This document shows positions 1 through 5,893 of a DNA stretch of 5,894 bases, piece by piece. Position 1 is the first letter of the stretch, and each line of letters starts with the position of its first letter. The notes under the pieces were generated by a model. It was given only the letters and a program-made list of their open reading frames with translations. It searched no databases and was not told the DNA's origin. The DNA comes from Nitrospinaceae bacterium (GTDB lineage Bacteria > Nitrospinota > Nitrospinia > Nitrospinales > VA-1): assembly GCA_029937655.1 (NCBI GenBank), contig JAPYPK010000084.1, positions 1 to 5,894 on the forward strand. Reading direction: 5' to 3'. The position numbers were made by a program, and so were the translations under genes.

Positions 1-6
1 CACGTT

Positions 7-12
7 TTGGAG
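7..12 (+). promoter_or_regulatory. Shine-Dalgarno site of dnaN
   Basis: TTGGAG lies 9 bases before the ATG at 22, a good spacing for a ribosome-binding site. The TTG at 7-9 is in frame and could be mistaken for a start codon, but it is part of this Shine-Dalgarno element. Starting at 22 also gives the usual clamp N-terminus (MEVRIDKD..., compare E. coli MKFTVERE). Confidence 0.75.
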
Positions 13-21
13 ACCCGCCAA

Positions 22-1125
22 ATGGAAGTTAGGATAGACAAGGATATTTTCCTCGATGGAGTGCAAAAAGTTCAAGGGATTGCAGAAACCAAGGGTGCGA
101 TGCCCATACTGTCGCATTTTTTACTCACTGCAGAAAAAGATCGAATTGGTATTCAGGCTACCGACCTAGAAATAGGGGCTAAAGGATATTACCCTGCCAA
201 TGTTGTTGCTGCGGGGGAGGTAACCCTTAATGCTAAAAAATTATTTGATATTCTGCGTGAGCTACCAAGAGAGGAAGTTCACCTCATCAAGGAAGAAAAC
301 CATTGGATTAGACTTAAGTGTGGTAAATCAAAATTTCGTCTACCAGGAATGCCCTCGGAAGACTTCCCTCCTCTTCCAGAATTTAGTCAAGATAGTCTAA
401 TGGAACTGAGCGGTAAGCTACTTAAAGAAATGATCCGAAAGACTTTTTTTGCGCAGTCTCCCGATGAAACACGACAGGTTCTGAACGGTTTATTGCTAGA
501 GCAAGATAATGGAAAAGTGAAAATGGTCGGAACTGATGGGCACCGATTAGCAGTAATTCGGAGGGACCTTGGTGGTAATTCAAAAGGTGAAAAAGGAAGT
601 TACCTTATACCCAAAAAGGCTTTAGCAGAGTTGATGAAACTCGTTGAAGACGAAGAGGCTACGTTTTTATTTTCAGAAAAAAATAATCATTTGGCCTTTA
701 GGCAAGGCGATCAGGTTATTGTTTCCAGAAAGATTGATGGTAAATTCCCAAATTACCAGCAAGTTATTCCTTCCGATAATAAACTGCAAGTACAGATTAA
801 CCGCGATGTGTTCCAGCATGCTTTAAAGCGTGTTGCGTTGCTGGCTGATGAAAAATCGAAAATGGTTCGCTTTGATATACAGTCAGGGAATATTGTTTTG
901 ACTACAGATACGACTGAGCTAGGCGAGGCTAGGGAGGAAATAGCTATCGCTTATTCTGGAGAGGATGTTTCAGTCGGGCTTAATGCTAAATATGTTCTCG
1001 ATGTGTTAAGCGTGATTGATGACGAAGAAGTTGTCCTTAACCTGAAAGACGAAAAATCCTCATGTCTGATCACCTCAAATGGTGACAAAGACTACCAAAG
1101 TATCGTCATGCCTATGCGTTTGTGA
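22..1125 (+). CDS. dnaN: DNA polymerase III subunit beta (sliding clamp)
   Basis: This is the ring-shaped processivity clamp, which dimerises around DNA and tethers DNA polymerase III and other clamp-binding repair proteins. The product has 367 residues, matching the family (E. coli 366). Three clamp domains follow one another, roughly at residues 1-120, 125-250 and 253-367. Visible hallmarks are MPIL near residue 27, TRQVLNGLLLE at 150-160, TDGHRLA at 171-177, FPNYQQVIP at 242-250, and the C-terminal MPMRL that forms part of the partner-binding pocket. The ATG at 22 is chosen because TTGGAG sits 9 bases upstream; an in-frame TTG at 7 is inside that site. The next gene is not recF or gyrB as in the classical dnaA-dnaN-recF order, but a convergent radical-SAM gene 8 bp away. 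What lies upstream is outside the window. No terminator is visible after the stop. Identification is secure. Confidence 0.97.
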   Translation: MEVRIDKDIFLDGVQKVQGIAETKGAMPILSHFLLTAEKDRIGIQATDLEIGAKGYYPANVVAAGEVTLNAKKLFDILRELPREEVHLIKEENHWIRLKCGKSKFRLPGMPSEDFPPLPEFSQDSLMELSGKLLKEMIRKTFFAQSPDETRQVLNGLLLEQDNGKVKMVGTDGHRLAVIRRDLGGNSKGEKGSYLIPKKALAELMKLVEDEEATFLFSEKNNHLAFRQGDQVIVSRKIDGKFPNYQQVIPSDNKLQVQINRDVFQHALKRVALLADEKSKMVRFDIQSGNIVLTTDTTELGEAREEIAIAYSGEDVSVGLNAKYVLDVLSVIDDEEVVLNLKDEKSSCLITSNGDKDYQSIVMPMRL

Positions 1126-1133
1126 TTGAGATT

Positions 1134-2258
1134 TTATAGGTCAAAAAATTTATCTAGCTTTTCATCGGCCCGCGGCATCTTTTCTGTAACCCCTTCCCAG
1201 ATCTCTCTGGTTTCCATGCATAGATAGACGTTTAAATCTTTAGAGAAATTTTTTAAGAGACTGTGAAGGTTTTTATAAACTTCATTCCTAAGGGATCTAA
1301 GGTAGCGGTGTTTCCCGTCTTTGCTCGAAATATGTTCGCCTGTAAATAGGCGAGTATTATTATGACGTTCATTTATGACTTTCTTAAGAGACATTCGATA
1401 GCGAAAACTCCCAAGGCTTACCCACTCTATTTGCGACGGTGATAGCACTTCGAATATTTTTTTAATCATGCCATGGTATGCTCTCTCCCAGCCTGGGAAA
1501 ATTATAATAGGGTCGAGGTGTATTCCTATTTTATAACCCTTGTTTGAGCACAGCCGAGCAGCCTCTAATCTTTGTTCGAGGTTTGGCGTTCCTTTTTCTT
1601 CTTGATCTATAATTATTTGTGGGTTTAACGACCAAGAAACTATAACATTATCTGCGCTGCTCTGGTTTAGTAGATTAATCACACAGTTTGATTTTGTCTT
1701 GAGTTCAAGAACCGCATTTTTTTTTTTGTTGAAAAATGGAATTAATTGCTGCGAGAATGGAATAACTTGATCAAGAGCTAGGCTATCAGTTAACTCTCCT
1801 GTCCCTACGCGAAATGTCCGGTCGGGGTGAGCTGCGAATGTTCTCTCTAGCTCATCTAATAAATCTTCGATATTAACGTAAGCAACAAGTAGCGGATTGT
1901 TTTGAAGAAAATCTTGCAAAAAACAATAGGAACAATCGTATATGCAATTTTTAAGAAGATTGACCACGTAGTAATTACAGCAAACCATTCCTGTGCTAAT
2001 CCCAGGGCATTTTTTTAGAAACGAACCTTTAAATCGAGTGAGGGCCAAATTACGTTTTCCAGCCCCAAAAACATCACTTGAAGTTTTCTGGATTATTTCA
2101 ACGGCCTCATCAACGGTAATATTACGTTCGACGGGCGTGTCTGGAAACTGAAGAAGAGTTTTCAAGGTAAGCGGATGGTCTGCAACTGACTTATCGATAA
2201 AGATAGTCTCGGGGGAAAACTTTCTTTCCCTACCCGTGCGAAGAGAAGTGGGGTTCAT
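1134..2258 (-). CDS. Spore photoproduct lyase family radical SAM protein (SPL-like, function uncertain)
   Basis: A 374-residue radical-SAM enzyme related to spore photoproduct lyase (SplB, about 340 residues), which reverses a UV-induced thymine dimer in spores. The [4Fe-4S]/SAM motif is C105-IYD-C109-SY-C112 (CX3CX2C) followed by FLQ, as in SPL. Downstream, TD at 157-158, TK at 188-189 and SLN at 210-212 fall where SPL has its SAM-binding Ser, Lys and Ser, at constant spacing as I recall that family. The SPL hydrogen-donor cysteine (Cys141 in B. subtilis, 43 residues after the last cluster Cys) is absent: E155 occupies that position in a GTGE sequence. The tyrosine after the last cluster Cys is Phe113. 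No sporulation gene is nearby. It may therefore act on another substrate or through another hydrogen path; I do not assign splB. The C-terminal part has the relatives' VYLCME segment (344-349). The ATG at 2258 has no clear Shine-Dalgarno. An A11 tract in the coding strand (1717-1727) is read in frame. Family call firm, reaction open. Confidence 0.85.
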   Translation of the reverse strand: MNPTSLRTGRERKFSPETIFIDKSVADHPLTLKTLLQFPDTPVERNITVDEAVEIIQKTSSDVFGAGKRNLALTRFKGSFLKKCPGISTGMVCCNYYVVNLLKNCIYDCSYCFLQDFLQNNPLLVAYVNIEDLLDELERTFAAHPDRTFRVGTGELTDSLALDQVIPFSQQLIPFFNKKKNAVLELKTKSNCVINLLNQSSADNVIVSWSLNPQIIIDQEEKGTPNLEQRLEAARLCSNKGYKIGIHLDPIIIFPGWERAYHGMIKKIFEVLSPSQIEWVSLGSFRYRMSLKKVINERHNNTRLFTGEHISSKDGKHRYLRSLRNEVYKNLHSLLKNFSKDLNVYLCMETREIWEGVTEKMPRADEKLDKFFDL

Positions 2259-2285
2259 ATAAGTTATTGATTTTATTTAAAATAT

Positions 2286-2306
2286 AAAGCAAGATAATGC
2301 TGCTTT
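2286..2306 (-). promoter_or_regulatory. Weak inverted repeat in the leader of the SPL-like gene
   Basis: AAAGCA (2286-2291) and TGCTTT (2301-2306) form a 6-bp dyad with a 9-base loop, 28 to 48 bases upstream of the minus-strand start at 2258. It could be a small operator or a leader hairpin. It is short and AT-rich, so chance is a real alternative. Confidence 0.2.
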
Positions 2307-2341
2307 GCCTCGAGAAAACAACAAAAAGATTGATCTAATGA

Positions 2342-2378
2342 TAGGTAAAATAATTAATATATTAATATGAATAACCTA
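2342..2378. promoter_or_regulatory. Nested inverted repeat in divergent promoter region, possible operator
   Basis: A perfect 14-bp palindrome ATTAATATATTAAT (2353-2366) is framed by an outer pair TAGGT (2342-2346) and ACCTA (2374-2378). The two dyads share a centre to within half a base. The position between two divergent genes would suit a shared regulator-binding site. AT-rich palindromes are common in such DNA; the G/C-containing outer arms are the better part of the signal. Confidence 0.3.
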
Positions 2379-2391
2379 AATGTCCTATAAA
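2362..2391 (+). promoter_or_regulatory. Candidate sigma-70 promoter for the M23 peptidase gene
   Basis: TTAATA (2362-2367) and TATAAA (2386-2391) are separated by 18 bases and resemble -35 and -10 boxes (4 of 6 and 5 of 6 matches). The -35 overlaps the 14-bp palindrome. A second TATAAA occurs at 2458-2463 without a convincing -35. The remainder of the 246-bp gap (2259-2504) shows no ORF or RNA gene that I can recognise. Confidence 0.25.
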
Positions 2392-2504
2392 CGCAAGCCA
2401 GCAGAGTACTTCTCCCTATCTTGTAGTAATTCAATATTTCAACCGTAATTTGAGCAATATAAAATTAATTCGCCGCTAACTTTTAACCTCTGAATGCAAT
2501 AGCT

Positions 2505-3704
2505 ATGCAGTCACAATTTTTTGTAAAAAATCATGGAAAAAACATTCGTAAGACCTTTTCTTTGAGAATGTTATTCAACCTATTATTTGTAACTTCTCTG
2601 GGATTTAATATGTATTTTATGGCTTGTCAGTATGAGTTAAGTTCAGTAGGCAGCGCATATGAAGTCGGGTCGCAAGTAAAAAAGAATACTGAGGAGAGTT
2701 CAGTTGAGTTACACTCGGCTGCGTTAAAAAGACAACCTTTGGAGTCGAGGTTAAAGACAAACATTCATGAAGAAGAGTCGGTCCAAGGTTTTAATTTAGT
2801 AGAAACATCTTCTTACAAAGTTGAACGGGTTTTATTTGATCCGTCGATTCAACCCAATAAACCTAGTATTCAAACCCTAAAGTTAAAAGTCAAAAATTCT
2901 TTAAATTATACGATATGCCATAAAGTAAAATTAGGAGATGAATGTGATTCGTTAGCCGCTCATATAGCAAGGTTGATGGCCTGGTTTCTGGATGTAAATA
3001 AAGAAATGCGCAATGGGGACGGTCTGAATGTAGTCTACGAACGATTAGGTAATGAAGGTCAGTTCAAAATATTGCAATTAATTTATACAAGCAATTATTT
3101 AAAAAAAACAATGGAGGCTAATTTTTACAAGGAGCGAGGAGCGAAATATGGGGGGTATTTTGATCGTAATGGTAAAGAAATTTCTCAACGGATTGTAAAA
3201 GAACAGTCACCAATCGACGAATATATGGAAATAGTCTCGCTGCCGGGTGATTTTAGAAAAGGGAGGCGAGGCCATGCTGGAACAGATTTTAAGGCAGAGG
3301 TTGGAACACCCATCCGGTCAACTTTTGATGGTCGTGTCAGTCGCGCCAATTGGAATAGAAGAGCTAATGGTTATTGCATTGAGGTCGACCATCCAAATCA
3401 AAAAATTAAAACTCGCTACCTTCATTTGAGTCGAGTCCTAGTTAAACGAGGACAGTACGTAAAACAAGGTGAGATAATCGGAAAATCTGGAAATACGGGC
3501 CGTAGTTTTGCACCTCATCTACATTATGAGGTTCGTGGTCGAAGTAACAAAAATACCGTGTATAACCCCTTTGACTTTAAATATCATAAGACCTACCAGC
3601 GGGATATTTCTGACCAAGAAAGAGGCGAATTTAAAGAAACAGTAAGTGTTTATGACGCGTTTTATGATAAAAATAAGATTGAACGGAATGTTCAGGCTGA
3701 TTAA
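2505..3704 (+). CDS. Membrane-anchored M23 family (LytM/MepM-like) peptidoglycan endopeptidase
   Basis: A 399-residue zinc metallopeptidase expected to cut peptide cross-links of peptidoglycan in the periplasm. Residues 1-22 are basic, followed by a hydrophobic segment (about 23-40) that serves as signal anchor; FMAC at 38-41 is a poor lipobox, so lipoprotein processing is possible but unlikely. Residues 45-100 are polar and probably a flexible linker. About 130-240 resembles the central domain of MepM-type hydrolases (GDGLNVVYE at 171-179, YGGYFDRNGKEIS at 215-227). The peptidase domain spans about 255-358. Zinc ligands are H257 and D261 (HAGTD) and H340 (HLH 338-340), with catalytic H307 (RYLHL) and H338, so the active site looks complete. 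The usual RISSxFGxRxHP stretch before HxxxD is shortened and altered. The ATG at 2505 is the first after an in-frame stop (2484-2486) but has no Shine-Dalgarno; M22 is an alternative that would start right at the membrane segment. mtgA follows closely, suggesting co-transcription. Confidence 0.9.
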   Translation: MQSQFFVKNHGKNIRKTFSLRMLFNLLFVTSLGFNMYFMACQYELSSVGSAYEVGSQVKKNTEESSVELHSAALKRQPLESRLKTNIHEEESVQGFNLVETSSYKVERVLFDPSIQPNKPSIQTLKLKVKNSLNYTICHKVKLGDECDSLAAHIARLMAWFLDVNKEMRNGDGLNVVYERLGNEGQFKILQLIYTSNYLKKTMEANFYKERGAKYGGYFDRNGKEISQRIVKEQSPIDEYMEIVSLPGDFRKGRRGHAGTDFKAEVGTPIRSTFDGRVSRANWNRRANGYCIEVDHPNQKIKTRYLHLSRVLVKRGQYVKQGEIIGKSGNTGRSFAPHLHYEVRGRSNKNTVYNPFDFKYHKTYQRDISDQERGEFKETVSVYDAFYDKNKIERNVQAD

Positions 3705-3732
3705 GTAGCACGTGTAATAAATATTTTTGTAT

Positions 3733-4455
3733 ATGGGGAGGGCGTGCGCCAATGCCTCGCGTAAAAAAAAAATCGCAAAAAAAATTCACACCTCGGTCAA
3801 AATCTATTTTATTAAAATATTTTTTGATTTTTTGATTTTTTTTCTAATTGTCACAGTAATGCCTGTTTTGGTTTATCGGTTTGTTGATCCCCCCACCACC
3901 CCCTTACTATGGATTCGTTGGGTTGAATCGGGTTATGATAAAGCGTACCCCACTTTTCTGAAACATTGGATTCCCTTGAATCAAATTTCTCCTAACCTTG
4001 TTCGCGCTGTTATAGTCGCGGAAGATCAAAAATTTTATAACCATAGTGGATTTGACTGGTATGCAGTTGAGGCCGCTATCAGGATTAATCTCGCGACTGA
4101 TAAAACGGTGGGAGCTAGTACCATTTCCATGCAAACAGCACGTAATGTATTCTTATGGCAAGATCGTAATTGGCTTCGCAAGTCTCTTGAGGTGTGGTTT
4201 ACTTTTTTGATCGAAAATTTATGGACGAAGAAACGTATTTTAGAAGTTTATTTAAATGTTATCGAATGGGGCAATGGTATGTTTGGGTGTGAACACGCCT
4301 CTCGCAAATATTATAAACATTCATCCGCAACTCTTTCTCCCGTTGAGTCGGCTTTAATGGCATCAGTTTTACCTAATCCCCGAACCTGGTCAGTGTTGAA
4401 GCCACAACCACATGTGTCAGATCGACAATCAAAAATTCTTAGCTTAATGAACTAG
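3733..4455 (+). CDS. mtgA: Monofunctional biosynthetic peptidoglycan transglycosylase (GT51); start uncertain
   Basis: Polymerises lipid II into glycan strands at the outer face of the inner membrane; it has no transpeptidase domain. From the ATG at 3733 it has 240 residues (E. coli MtgA 242). A basic N-terminus precedes one membrane segment (about 24-48). All GT51 motifs are present: AEDQKF with catalytic E97 (96-101); GASTISMQTARN (127-138), with M where E. coli has Q; RKSLEVWFTFLIE (149-161); KKRILEVYLNVIEWGNGMFG (166-185); and ESALMASVLPNP (205-216). The start is the problem. ATG 3733 has no Shine-Dalgarno, while the strong GGGGAGGG lies just inside it and serves ATG 3752, which is in another frame. 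That frame encodes MPRVKKK and then stops at 3833. A -1 shift on the A10 tract (3763-3772) would join MPRVKKK to KIAKKIHTS of the main frame, giving a more typical MtgA start. It follows the M23 gene by 28 bp (or 47 bp from ATG 3752), so the two are probably an operon. Confidence 0.93.
   Translation: MGRACANASRKKKIAKKIHTSVKIYFIKIFFDFLIFFLIVTVMPVLVYRFVDPPTTPLLWIRWVESGYDKAYPTFLKHWIPLNQISPNLVRAVIVAEDQKFYNHSGFDWYAVEAAIRINLATDKTVGASTISMQTARNVFLWQDRNWLRKSLEVWFTFLIENLWTKKRILEVYLNVIEWGNGMFGCEHASRKYYKHSSATLSPVESALMASVLPNPRTWSVLKPQPHVSDRQSKILSLMN
3735..3742 (+). promoter_or_regulatory. Strong Shine-Dalgarno aimed at out-of-frame ATG 3752
   Basis: GGGGAGGG includes GGAGG (3737-3741), 10 bases before the ATG at 3752. 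It is too close to serve ATG 3733, which it overlaps. It is the best ribosome-binding site in the window, apart perhaps from that of dnaN, yet it points at a frame that stops after 27 codons (3752-3835). Confidence 0.5.
3752..3835 (+). other. Short ORF with A10 slippery tract at the mtgA N-terminus (frameshift or indel)
   Basis: The ATG at 3752 opens a 27-codon frame beginning MPRVKKKSQKK and ending at TGA 3833-3835. Its codons GTA AAA AAA AAA cover A10 at 3763-3772 and contain the classical -1 slippery heptamer A AAA AAA in the correct phase; a second A8 run lies at 3777-3784. Slipping back one base enters the mtgA frame just before its membrane segment. This may be programmed or transcriptional slippage, or a one-base homopolymer error in the sequence. 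I do not propose a separate peptide gene. Confidence 0.4.
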
Positions 4456-4470
4456 AGTCATATCCCTATT

Positions 4471-4486
4471 CAATATTAAAATATTG
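4471..4486 (+). repeat. Inverted repeat downstream of mtgA
   Basis: CAATATT and AATATTG are separated by two bases, 15 bases after the mtgA stop. As RNA it would make a 6-bp, almost all A-U stem with a TAAA loop and no following U-run, so it is not a convincing intrinsic terminator. It could be an operator just upstream of the candidate rlmI promoter. Confidence 0.3.
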
Positions 4487-4488
4487 TA

Positions 4489-4522
4489 TTGATTTCTCGT
4501 GAAATTCAAATTCTATTTGAAT
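4489..4522 (+). promoter_or_regulatory. Candidate rlmI promoter overlapped by an 8-bp dyad
   Basis: TTGATT (4489-4494) and TCTATT (4512-4517) have a 17-base spacing and each matches the sigma-70 consensus at 4 of 6 positions. A perfect dyad, ATTCAAAT (4504-4511) TCT ATTTGAAT (4515-4522), covers the -10 box and ends 11 bases before the ATG at 4534. It may be an operator or, if transcription comes from mtgA, a leader hairpin near the start codon. No Shine-Dalgarno is visible. Confidence 0.3.
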
Positions 4523-4533
4523 AACTAAACTCA

Positions 4534-5733
4534 ATGATACATATCAAAATTTCCAAAACACTGGAGAAAAAAATTAGACAGGGATATCCTTGGATATTTC
4601 ATTATCAAGTTCAAAACGAAAAGGTAGAAGGAAAGCTTGGTGACTTAGCGGTGGTGTATGATAGCAAAAACAAATTTCTCGCAATTGGTTTGTACGATCC
4701 GGAATCAGATATTCGTTTGCGTATCTTACAAACTTCCAATCCAGTAGACATAGACAGCCGTTTTTTTGAAGTAAGGCTTAACAGAGCCCTGAAACTACGT
4801 GAAAATTTATTTGGTGAAGGGACAACAGGGTACCGTGTTATAAATGGAGAGAATGATGGTTTTCCTGGGTTAGTGCTTGATCGTTATGAAGAGACAGTAG
4901 TTCTAAAGCTATACACCTCGGCATGGGTTCCATATCTGGACACCTTGATTACGTTATTTAAAAAAAAACTTTCTACCCAGCGTTGTGTTTTAAGACGGAG
5001 TCGAAAGGTAGCAGCATTAGAGGGGATTTCAAAAAAGTATAATGAAGGACACCTCCTGTTTGGTAGCAAATTAGAGGGACCGGTTCATTTTAAAGAAAAT
5101 GGACTTGATTTTGAAGTGGATGTAATTGCTGGGCAAAAAACAGGGTTTTATCTTGACCAACGAGATAATAGACAAAAAGTCCGTTTGTTATCGAGGGGGA
5201 ACTCCGTGTTGAATGTATTTAGTTACACAGGAGCATTTTCAGCTTATGCCTTTGCCGGTGGTGCAAGTTCAGTGTTAGAAATTGACTCTAATTCTCTTGC
5301 ATTGGCGGCATCTAGAAAAAACTTAAGGCTATGCTTTTCAAATCGAAATTTTTCAGTAGAAGAATTTAGTCAAATGAAAGCAGATGGGTTCGATGCTTTG
5401 TCAGAATTAGAATTGGATAACCAGGAGTATGATTTAGTTATTGTAGATCCACCAGCGTTTGCGAAAAGAAAAAAACAAACAAATGTTGCTCTAAATGCGT
5501 ACATGAAGCTCGCCCAGGCAGGTGCTAAGGTTACTAAAAAAGGAGGTATTCTTTTTGCTGCGTCCTGTTCAGTTCATGTTCAACCCTTGAGTTTTTTTAA
5601 GGCGGTATTTTCAGGAATTCAGTCAACTGGGCGTGGGTATGAAGAAATCAACCGTACCAGCCACGCTAAGGACCATCCATTTATATTCAGCGAAGGGGAA
5701 TACCTAAAAGGTGTGTTTTGTAAAATAAACTAA
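4534..5733 (+). CDS. rlmI: RlmI-type 23S rRNA (cytosine-C5) methyltransferase
   Basis: A SAM-dependent RNA methyltransferase of 399 residues (E. coli RlmI/YccW 396, which makes m5C1962 in 23S rRNA). The N-terminal PUA RNA-binding domain covers about 2-78 (GYPWIF at 17-22, GDLAVVYD at 36-43). A middle domain follows (YRVINGENDGFPGLVLDRY at 100-118). The catalytic Rossmann domain starts near 195 with QKTGFYLDQRDNR (201-213). SAM-binding motif I is VLNVFSYTGAFS (225-236), with acidic D251 at the end of strand 2. Motif IV is DPPAF (305-309), and the motif with the presumed catalytic cysteine is SCSVH (344-348, C345). HAKDHP (377-382) and EGEYLKG near the end are also family features. It lies 78 bp after mtgA, perhaps with its own promoter. 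Membership of the RlmI family is clear; the exact modified base rests on family assignment, since paralogues with other targets exist. Confidence 0.88.
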   Translation: MIHIKISKTLEKKIRQGYPWIFHYQVQNEKVEGKLGDLAVVYDSKNKFLAIGLYDPESDIRLRILQTSNPVDIDSRFFEVRLNRALKLRENLFGEGTTGYRVINGENDGFPGLVLDRYEETVVLKLYTSAWVPYLDTLITLFKKKLSTQRCVLRRSRKVAALEGISKKYNEGHLLFGSKLEGPVHFKENGLDFEVDVIAGQKTGFYLDQRDNRQKVRLLSRGNSVLNVFSYTGAFSAYAFAGGASSVLEIDSNSLALAASRKNLRLCFSNRNFSVEEFSQMKADGFDALSELELDNQEYDLVIVDPPAFAKRKKQTNVALNAYMKLAQAGAKVTKKGGILFAASCSVHVQPLSFFKAVFSGIQSTGRGYEEINRTSHAKDHPFIFSEGEYLKGVFCKIN

Positions 5734-5795
5734 TAACCGACAATTATTCAATGAGTTTAAATTTGAGCTGCGTTCGCAAAGAAAATAAAGGGGTG

Positions 5796-5814
5796 TTTTT
5801 CGGTAGGGGAAAAA
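5796..5814 (+). terminator. Weak hairpin downstream of rlmI
   Basis: TTTTTC (5796-5801) and GAAAAA (5809-5814) can pair around a 7-base loop, 63 bases after the rlmI stop, and are followed by TGTTTTTGGG. The stem has a single G-C pair and only a short interrupted T-run, so it is a poor terminator. Confidence 0.15.
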
Positions 5815-5838
5815 TGTTTTTGGGCGCTGAAACGATTC

Positions 5839-5844
5839 TATAAT
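5839..5844 (+). promoter_or_regulatory. Isolated perfect TATAAT (-10-like) box
   Basis: A perfect TATAAT occurs in the non-coding tail, within TTCTATAATCCGC. No good -35 is found: TTGGGC at 5820-5825 leaves only 13 bases of spacing, and TTTTTG at 5817-5822 has 16 bases but matches poorly. If active, it would transcribe a gene beyond the right edge. Confidence 0.3.
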
Positions 5845-5846
5845 CC

Positions 5847-5893
5847 GCAAAACAGTTTGGCGTTAGACTATCTTTTCCGTTTTGCTTTTTTCT
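5847..5893 (+). terminator. Possible intrinsic terminator at the right edge
   Basis: GCAAAAC (5847-5853) pairs perfectly with GTTTTGC (5879-5885) and is followed directly by TTTTTTCTT. The 25-base interior can fold further, AGTTT with AGACT at 5854-5869 (one G-U pair). The T-run right after the stem is what a Rho-independent terminator needs, but the interior is long and the outer stem has only three G-C pairs. It could end transcription from rlmI. The window ends here. Confidence 0.35.

Noticed and set aside
7..21. In-frame TTG start giving dnaN five extra residues
   Set aside because: The TTG is part of the TTGGAG Shine-Dalgarno for ATG 22, and family N-termini match the ATG start.
644..826. 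60-codon ORF inside dnaN, + strand
   Set aside because: Out-of-frame shadow of a clearly coding clamp sequence; no motif and no ribosome-binding site.
1717..1727. T11 (A11 on the coding strand) as a frameshift site in the SPL-like gene
   Set aside because: The reading frame stays open across it and encodes a KKK stretch with conserved sequence on both sides, so no shift is needed.
2429..2438. ATTCAATATT repeated at 4468-4477
   Set aside because: A 10-base AT-rich match is expected by chance in this background and the contexts differ.
3247..3429. 60-codon ORF inside the M23 peptidase domain
   Set aside because: Overlaps the catalytic region in another frame; no recognisable product.
3741..3750. 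GGCG-TG-CGCC palindrome before ATG 3752 as a translational hairpin
   Set aside because: A two-base loop cannot form; with a realistic loop only three pairs remain.
3519..3752. 77-codon minus-strand ORF over the M23/mtgA junction
   Set aside because: Hydrophobic composition comes from AT-rich antisense sequence; it overlaps the end of a certain gene and has no recognisable family.
3907..4134. 75-codon minus-strand ORF inside mtgA
   Set aside because: Antisense to the conserved GT51 motifs, so a shadow.
4884..5069. 61-codon minus-strand ORF inside rlmI
   Set aside because: Antisense shadow with no family resemblance.
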